Below are positions 59,978 through 64,000 of a stretch of DNA of 64,000 bases, in pieces. The position numbers and the translations under genes are program-made. Position 1 is the first letter of the stretch. Every line of letters begins with the position of its first letter. The notes beneath the pieces are model-generated. The model searched no databases, had not been told where the DNA came from, and saw nothing but the letters and a program-made list of their open reading frames with translations. The DNA comes from Flavobacterium suaedae (GTDB taxonomy: Bacteria > Bacteroidota > Bacteroidia > Flavobacteriales > Flavobacteriaceae). The DNA lies in the NCBI RefSeq assembly GCF_014642915.1, contig NZ_BMJE01000005.1:62001-126000 (forward strand), read 5' to 3'.

Positions 59978-60631
59978 CTACTTTTTTGCAGTGAGTACTA
60001 CAATTTCTCTTTCTATAGCGTTTCCGCTATTACCTACTATTTTTTCTGTTTCAAGCGTGCTGTTTAATACGATTAGTCCTGATTTTTCTAAAATTGCAAT
60101 AACCGAAGGTACGCTTTGCATGGTAAAGCCATATTTAGCAAATGGAATTTTCCTCATGGTACTTTCAGGTATAAAACCGATAGACAGTATTCCTTCAGGT
60201 TGCATTACACGTGCTATTTCAGTAGCGTAGGCTATAGGGTTTTCCCAAAAATATATGGTGTTTACAGTAAACACTTTACTAAATATATTATCTTCAAACG
60301 GAATATTTTCTCCGTTTACAAGTTGAAACGAAGTGTTATTATATTGACTATTATTTTGTTTAGCCTCAGTAATCATTGTTTCAGATATATCAATACCGAA
60401 ATAAGATAGATCATTAGCTTTATTAATTAATTCGCTCACATGTTTACCATTACCGGGTCCAATTTCCAGTATAGTATCACCAATGCTAATATCAAGACTA
60501 TTTATAGTTTTAGTTATGATATTAGCATTGGTGCTATTCATTACATCAGCTACTTCAATGCCCGAACTTCCGTCAGGGCATCGTAAGTGGCTGGCTAATT
60601 GTTCTAATTCTGTTTCTGTAAGCTTTTCCAT
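59978..60631 (-). CDS. SAM-dependent methyltransferase (class I)
   Basis: 217 residues. Rossmann methyltransferase motifs: SAM loop ILEIGPGNGKHVSELINKA (about 54-72), acidic residue in YFGIDISETMITEAK, NGENIPFEDNIFSKVFTVNTIYFWENP and IARVMQPEGILSIGF. It is the UbiE/methyltransf_11 type; the substrate is not evident. It lies 25 nt after the carboxylase gene on the same strand, so they may be co-transcribed. Confidence 0.88.
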   Translation of the reverse strand: MEKLTETELEQLASHLRCPDGSSGIEVADVMNSTNANIITKTINSLDISIGDTILEIGPGNGKHVSELINKANDLSYFGIDISETMITEAKQNNSQYNNTSFQLVNGENIPFEDNIFSKVFTVNTIYFWENPIAYATEIARVMQPEGILSIGFIPESTMRKIPFAKYGFTMQSVPSVIAILEKSGLIVLNSTLETEKIVGNSGNAIEREIVVLTAKK

Positions 60632-60656
60632 ATTATATGGAATTAAAGGTAATAAG

Positions 60657-62285
60657 TTACACCTGTATCACACCAAGGTTAAATGGTTTTTCAATAGGTG
60701 AGTGGTCAGCAGCCTCTATACCCATAGATATCCACTTACGGGTGTCCATAGGGTCTATAATAGCATCTGTCCAAAGTCGTGCAGCAGCGTAGTATGGCGA
60801 TACCTGCTCGTCATAACGCGCTTTTATTTTATCAAACAGTTCCTGTTCTTTCTTCTCGTCTACTTCTTCACCTTTCGCTTTAAGTGCCGATGCTTCAATT
60901 TGCATAAGTACTTTTGCTGCCTGTGCGCCACCCATTACAGCAAGTTCGGCACTTGGCCATGCAAACATAAAACGAGGGTCATAAGCCTTACCACACATAG
61001 CATAATTACCTGCTCCGTATGAGTTACCTATTACAACAGTGAATTTAGGTACAACCGAGTTACTTACGGCATTTACCATTTTGGCACCATCTTTAATAAT
61101 ACCGCCGTGTTCTGATTTTGAGCCTACCATAAAGCCTGTAACATCCTGTAGGAATACCAATGGTATTTTCTTTTGGTTACAGTTGGCTATAAAACGAGTA
61201 GCTTTATCCGCACTATCTGAATAGATAACACCGCCAAACTGCATTTCTCCTTTTTTAGACTTAACTACTTTACGCTGGTTAGCTACTATACCTACAGCCC
61301 AACCGTCTATACGGGCATAGCCTGTAATAATGGTTTGCCCATAACCGGCTTTATATTCTTCAAATTCACTGTTGTCTACCAGTCGTTTAATAATTTCCAT
61401 CATATCGTACTGCTCATTACGGGCTTTTGGTAGTATACCGTAAATATCTTTCTCTTCAAGTGCAGGTTTTTCAGATTTTACACGGTTAAATCCTGCTTTT
61501 TCGTAGTCGCCTATTTTGTCTACAATATTCTTTATGGTATCTAAAGCATCTTTATCGTCTTTAGATTTATAGTCAGTAACCCCTGATATTTCGCAGTGTG
61601 TTGTTGCACCGCCCAGTGTTTCATTATCTATACTTTCGCCAATAGCAGCTTTTACCAGGTAACTACCAGCAAGGAATATACTTCCTGTTTTATCAACTAT
61701 AAGGGCTTCATCACTCATAATGGGCAGGTAAGCACCACCTGCGACGCAACTACCCATTACGGCAGCTATTTGAGTAATGCCCATACTGCTCATAATCGCA
61801 TTGTTACGGAATATACGCCCAAAGTGTTCTTTGTCAGGAAAAATTTCGTCCTGCATTGGCAGGTAAACACCGGCACTGTCTACTAAATAAATAATAGGCA
61901 GTTTGTTTTCCATAGCTATCTCCTGCGCGCGAAGGTTTTTCTTTCCTGTTATCGGAAACCAAGCACCTGCTTTTACAGTGGCATCGTTAGCTACTACTAT
62001 GCATTGTTTCCCTTTTATGTAACCTATTTTTACAACTACACCACCCGATGGGCATCCGCCATGTTCTTCATACATGCCGTCTCCAACAAAAGCTCCTATT
62101 TCTATACTGTTACTGTCTTTGTCTAAAAGGTAATCTATACGCTCGCGGGCTGTCATTTTGCCTTGTGAGTGTAGTTTAGCAATACGTTTTTCGCCACCGC
62201 CAAGTTTTACCTTAGCCAGTTTACGCTTCATATCAGACAATAAAAGTTTGTTGTGATCTTCGTTTTTGTTGAAGTTTATATCCAT
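60657..62285 (-). CDS. Acyl-CoA carboxylase beta subunit (carboxyltransferase)
   Basis: 542 residues, the usual size. Both crotonase-fold halves are present: KMTARERIDYLLDKDS, GGCPSGGVVVKIGYIKGKQCIVVANDATVKAGAW, MGSCVAGGAYLPIMSDEAL, then ITGYARIDGWAVGIVANQ, IPLVFLQDVTGFMVGSKSEHGGIIKDGAKMVNAVSN, GNSYGAGNYAMCGKAYDPRFMFAWPSAELAVMGG. The sequence most resembles methylcrotonyl-CoA carboxylase beta chains (leucine degradation), but propionyl- or geranyl-CoA specificity cannot be excluded. No biotin-carboxylase alpha subunit is adjacent. It is a cytoplasmic enzyme. Confidence 0.9.
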   Translation of the reverse strand: MDINFNKNEDHNKLLLSDMKRKLAKVKLGGGEKRIAKLHSQGKMTARERIDYLLDKDSNSIEIGAFVGDGMYEEHGGCPSGGVVVKIGYIKGKQCIVVANDATVKAGAWFPITGKKNLRAQEIAMENKLPIIYLVDSAGVYLPMQDEIFPDKEHFGRIFRNNAIMSSMGITQIAAVMGSCVAGGAYLPIMSDEALIVDKTGSIFLAGSYLVKAAIGESIDNETLGGATTHCEISGVTDYKSKDDKDALDTIKNIVDKIGDYEKAGFNRVKSEKPALEEKDIYGILPKARNEQYDMMEIIKRLVDNSEFEEYKAGYGQTIITGYARIDGWAVGIVANQRKVVKSKKGEMQFGGVIYSDSADKATRFIANCNQKKIPLVFLQDVTGFMVGSKSEHGGIIKDGAKMVNAVSNSVVPKFTVVIGNSYGAGNYAMCGKAYDPRFMFAWPSAELAVMGGAQAAKVLMQIEASALKAKGEEVDEKKEQELFDKIKARYDEQVSPYYAAARLWTDAIIDPMDTRKWISMGIEAADHSPIEKPFNLGVIQV

Positions 62286-62401
62286 TATAGTTGCGGGTTT
62301 TATTGATAATGCATTTTGAGATGCTAAAATACGAAATCGTTTGATATATTTTTGCTTTTATCTATATATGGTTGGTAAATGTGTAATTGAAAGATAATAA
62401 A

Positions 62402-62431
62402 AAAAGGGATGATTTTAAAATCATCCCTTTT
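62402..62431. terminator. Terminator after the PiT-like gene
   Basis: Perfect 30-nt palindrome AAAAGGGATGATTTT and complement, in the gap between the carboxylase start and the PiT-like stop. Confidence 0.85.
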
Positions 62432-62454
62432 GAGGTTTATATTATTGAGGTTTA

Positions 62455-63567
62455 CTATCTGAATAAACCAAGAACGTCTTCTTTTATAGCAGGGTTTACT
62501 GTAGATGCTAAAAGTAAAGATATTATTAAACCAATCGCAGCATATAAAAAGTCTTTACCAATAAGCCTCATAGCTTTTTGTTTGTGTTTCTTACCTTTTT
62601 TAAGTCTCGCCAGGTTAACTGCAATTTCACGACCCCCTATAAGCCCAAGGAATACCCATGTTGTACTCATAGGCACAGTACTTATAAACAGTTTGTATAT
62701 AAGTATTAATGCATAGGTGAAATCAATAAGCGTAGCAGCTCTAATATCCGATATACGAACTTTTTCACTTACTACTTTTTGTATTTTATCACCTCTCAGG
62801 TAGAATAATAATCCAAGACCAATAAATATTACGGCAGTAAATATAAAGAACTGTGTTCCGTCTAGTTTACGAGGTAAAAATACGGCTACATTTGCACCAT
62901 CCTGCATTACCCAAACTGCCCAAAGTAATCCGCTCACAAACCATTGTGCTACCATCCATCCCGGATGAACTTTTCTGCTTTTAAATCTTTTACGGATAAA
63001 ATCGTAACCAAAGTACCATACTAAAGCTGAAACTACAAAAGCAATTACATAGCCGGATAAACTCTTGGTTATCATTGATGTTATACCGCTTGATGTAGAA
63101 CTGAATACACTCAGCATTAGGAAGGTAGTAGATACCGGCATTCTCAGTCTTGTTAGTATTAACAGCAATAGCGGAGCCATTAACATAAAGAAAGAGAAGT
63201 TTTCAGGGTGTGGGTATTTACTGTTTCCTTCAGAGTCTAAAAGACGTTGATAGGTTACATCGCCATCGTAGATTACCCAGCTTATGGTAACAGTTACAAT
63301 AAATATTGTACCTACATAAATCCAGAGTAAATACCATTTTCGGTGCTTATTACTCTCTATAAAAGTACCTAAAGACTGTATACTGTCGTTAGAAACCGTA
63401 GCATAGGCAGCCATTAAGAAACCTATCCACATAGCAACTTGTGGCTGGCTGTAAAATACGGCACTTGCAATAAGTAAAAGGAAAATGATTATAAGGAATA
63501 CTCTTTCGTTAGAAAAGCGTTCTATTACACTTAAAGGAGGAGTTTTTTTCCTCTGTTTAATCTTCAT
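62455..63567 (-). CDS. PiT-like (inorganic phosphate transporter superfamily) membrane protein
   Basis: 370 residues, about nine to ten transmembrane segments. Two inverted-repeat-like halves each pair an N-D/D-G-A-N segment with a P-x-S-T-T segment: first ATVSNDSIQSLGTFI (near 56-70) with MPVSTTFLML (143-152), second WVMQDGANVAVFLP (near 217-230) with VPMSTTWVFLGLIGG (296-310). That is the PiT/PHO4 plan (GANDxANA and PVSTTH motifs), but the motif residues deviate, and it is shorter than many PiT proteins. It could be a divergent phosphate or other anion transporter. It faces a DUF47 gene, a typical PiT partner, across a 273-nt divergent region. Confidence 0.65.
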   Translation of the reverse strand: MKIKQRKKTPPLSVIERFSNERVFLIIIFLLLIASAVFYSQPQVAMWIGFLMAAYATVSNDSIQSLGTFIESNKHRKWYLLWIYVGTIFIVTVTISWVIYDGDVTYQRLLDSEGNSKYPHPENFSFFMLMAPLLLLILTRLRMPVSTTFLMLSVFSSTSSGITSMITKSLSGYVIAFVVSALVWYFGYDFIRKRFKSRKVHPGWMVAQWFVSGLLWAVWVMQDGANVAVFLPRKLDGTQFFIFTAVIFIGLGLLFYLRGDKIQKVVSEKVRISDIRAATLIDFTYALILIYKLFISTVPMSTTWVFLGLIGGREIAVNLARLKKGKKHKQKAMRLIGKDFLYAAIGLIISLLLASTVNPAIKEDVLGLFR

Positions 63568-63813
63568 CTAAAAAAGTTTTAAAAACTTCTGCAAAAATAG
63601 TTGATAATTCTTGCTGTGAAAGAAATTGTTGTTTTAAGTAATTGTTAACTGAATAAATTTATTAATTAATGTAAGCTTTAATATAAAATAACATATAAGT
63701 CTTTGTAATATAAATAATTTGCTATTTATTCGATTTTTATTACTAAAAGCTTAATAAGCTTCTAAATGACTTTTGGTTTACGATAAGTTAACTATTTGTT
63801 AACATTGTAAGCG

Positions 63814-63821
63814 TATTTTTG
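63814..63821 (+). promoter_or_regulatory. -7 element of the DUF47 gene (TATTTTTG)
   Basis: TANNTTTG match 19 nt before the ATG at 63841. TTTG lies 15 nt before it (63795-63798), slightly closer than the consensus. The rest of the divergent gap from 63568 is AT-rich without other recognisable signals. Confidence 0.45.
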
Positions 63822-63840
63822 CCCGATAAAAAAACAACCC

Positions 63841-64000
63841 ATGTCTTTAAATAATATTTTTCAATTCCTTGTTCCAAAAGATAAGAAGTTCTTTCCATTG
63901 TTAGAGCAAGCAAGCCAGAATCTTGTACTACTTGCAGAGAAACTTCACGAAGCTGTAAATACTTCTTCGGAAGAACGAGAGGAGTTTCTGTTGGAAATTG
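63841..64000 (+). CDS. DUF47/PhoU-divergent family protein (partial, 3' end outside window)
   Basis: 53 residues visible: MSLNNIFQFLVPKDKKFFPLLEQASQN then LVLLAEKLHEAVNTSSEEREEF. The opening F-x-x-L-V-P-K-D-K-K-F-F-x-L-L-E is the signature of DUF47 (PhoU_div), cytoplasmic helical proteins that regulate or accompany PiT phosphate transporters. The usual transporter gene would be expected just to the right of the window. Confidence 0.85.
   Translation, partial: MSLNNIFQFLVPKDKKFFPLLEQASQNLVLLAEKLHEAVNTSSEEREEFLLEI

Noticed and set aside
1..64000. Search for CRISPR arrays, insertion sequences, phage genes or integrases
   Set aside because: No regularly spaced repeats, transposase or integrase-like genes were seen; the repeats present are protein-domain duplications or short hairpins.

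Overview
The window comes from an AT-rich chromosome of a Bacteroidota bacterium, most likely a Flavobacterium-like member of the Flavobacteriaceae. The evidence is two SusC/SusD glycan-uptake loci, surface lipoproteins with acidic residues just after the lipidated cysteine, a type IX secretion C-terminal sorting domain, a membrane-tethered propeller/LuxR regulator, starts without Shine-Dalgarno sequences, and repeated TANNTTTG -7 promoter elements 16-55 nt before genes. No rRNA, transposase, phage gene or CRISPR array was seen; there is one tRNA (Tyr).

Layout. (1) 1-16.3 kb, + strand: a polysaccharide utilisation locus (PUL1) made of a SusC receptor cut by the window edge, SusD, a LamG surface lipoprotein, an unrecognised secreted protein set between two terminators, a GH144-like lipoprotein, an esterase-like hydrolase, a GH3 beta-glucosidase and, after a terminator, a SusB-like GH97, a GH43-like enzyme and a FucP-type sugar transporter. 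(2) 16.4-20.7 kb: a small OB-fold-like lipoprotein, then a minus-strand cluster of membrane proteins, a winged-helix regulator, DUF1361, a small HDxxH protein and CreD. (3) 20.8-23.5 kb: kdsA, two small orphan genes and a YeeE/YedE sulfur-transport pair. (4) 23.7-39.2 kb, minus strand: PUL2, with SusC, SusD, a PKD surface glycan-binding lipoprotein, a modular GH16, a lipoprotein GH3 and a short GH16, preceded by its regulator and by a secreted protein with a duplicated domain. This is the classic composition for beta-1,3-glucan (laminarin). (5) 39.7-64 kb: mostly housekeeping and stress genes: clpS, prmA, an OprO/P-like porin, a class V aminotransferase, a lipid A-type acyltransferase, a rhomboid, a SIMPL protein, Ohr/glutathione peroxidase/OhrR, a universal stress protein, tRNA-Tyr, a TlpA-like thioredoxin, a persulfide dioxygenase-rhodanese, glutamate dehydrogenase, a TonB receptor, arsC, a CPBP protease, menE, an M1 peptidase, a methyltransferase, an acyl-CoA carboxylase beta subunit, a PiT-like membrane protein and, divergent from it, the start of a DUF47 gene.

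How the genes fit together. In both PULs outer-membrane SusCD would import oligosaccharides cut at the surface by lipoprotein enzymes, GH3 enzymes would finish the beta-glucosides, and in PUL1 the MFS carrier would take the sugar into the cytoplasm. PUL1 is chemically mixed: GH144/GH3 suggest a beta-glucan (possibly beta-1,2), while the GH97 has the complete catalytic Glu spacing of alpha-glucosidase SusB. The least understood parts are the CreD cluster, the duplicated-domain secreted protein, the secreted protein at 4927-5976 and the PiT-like protein at the right end.
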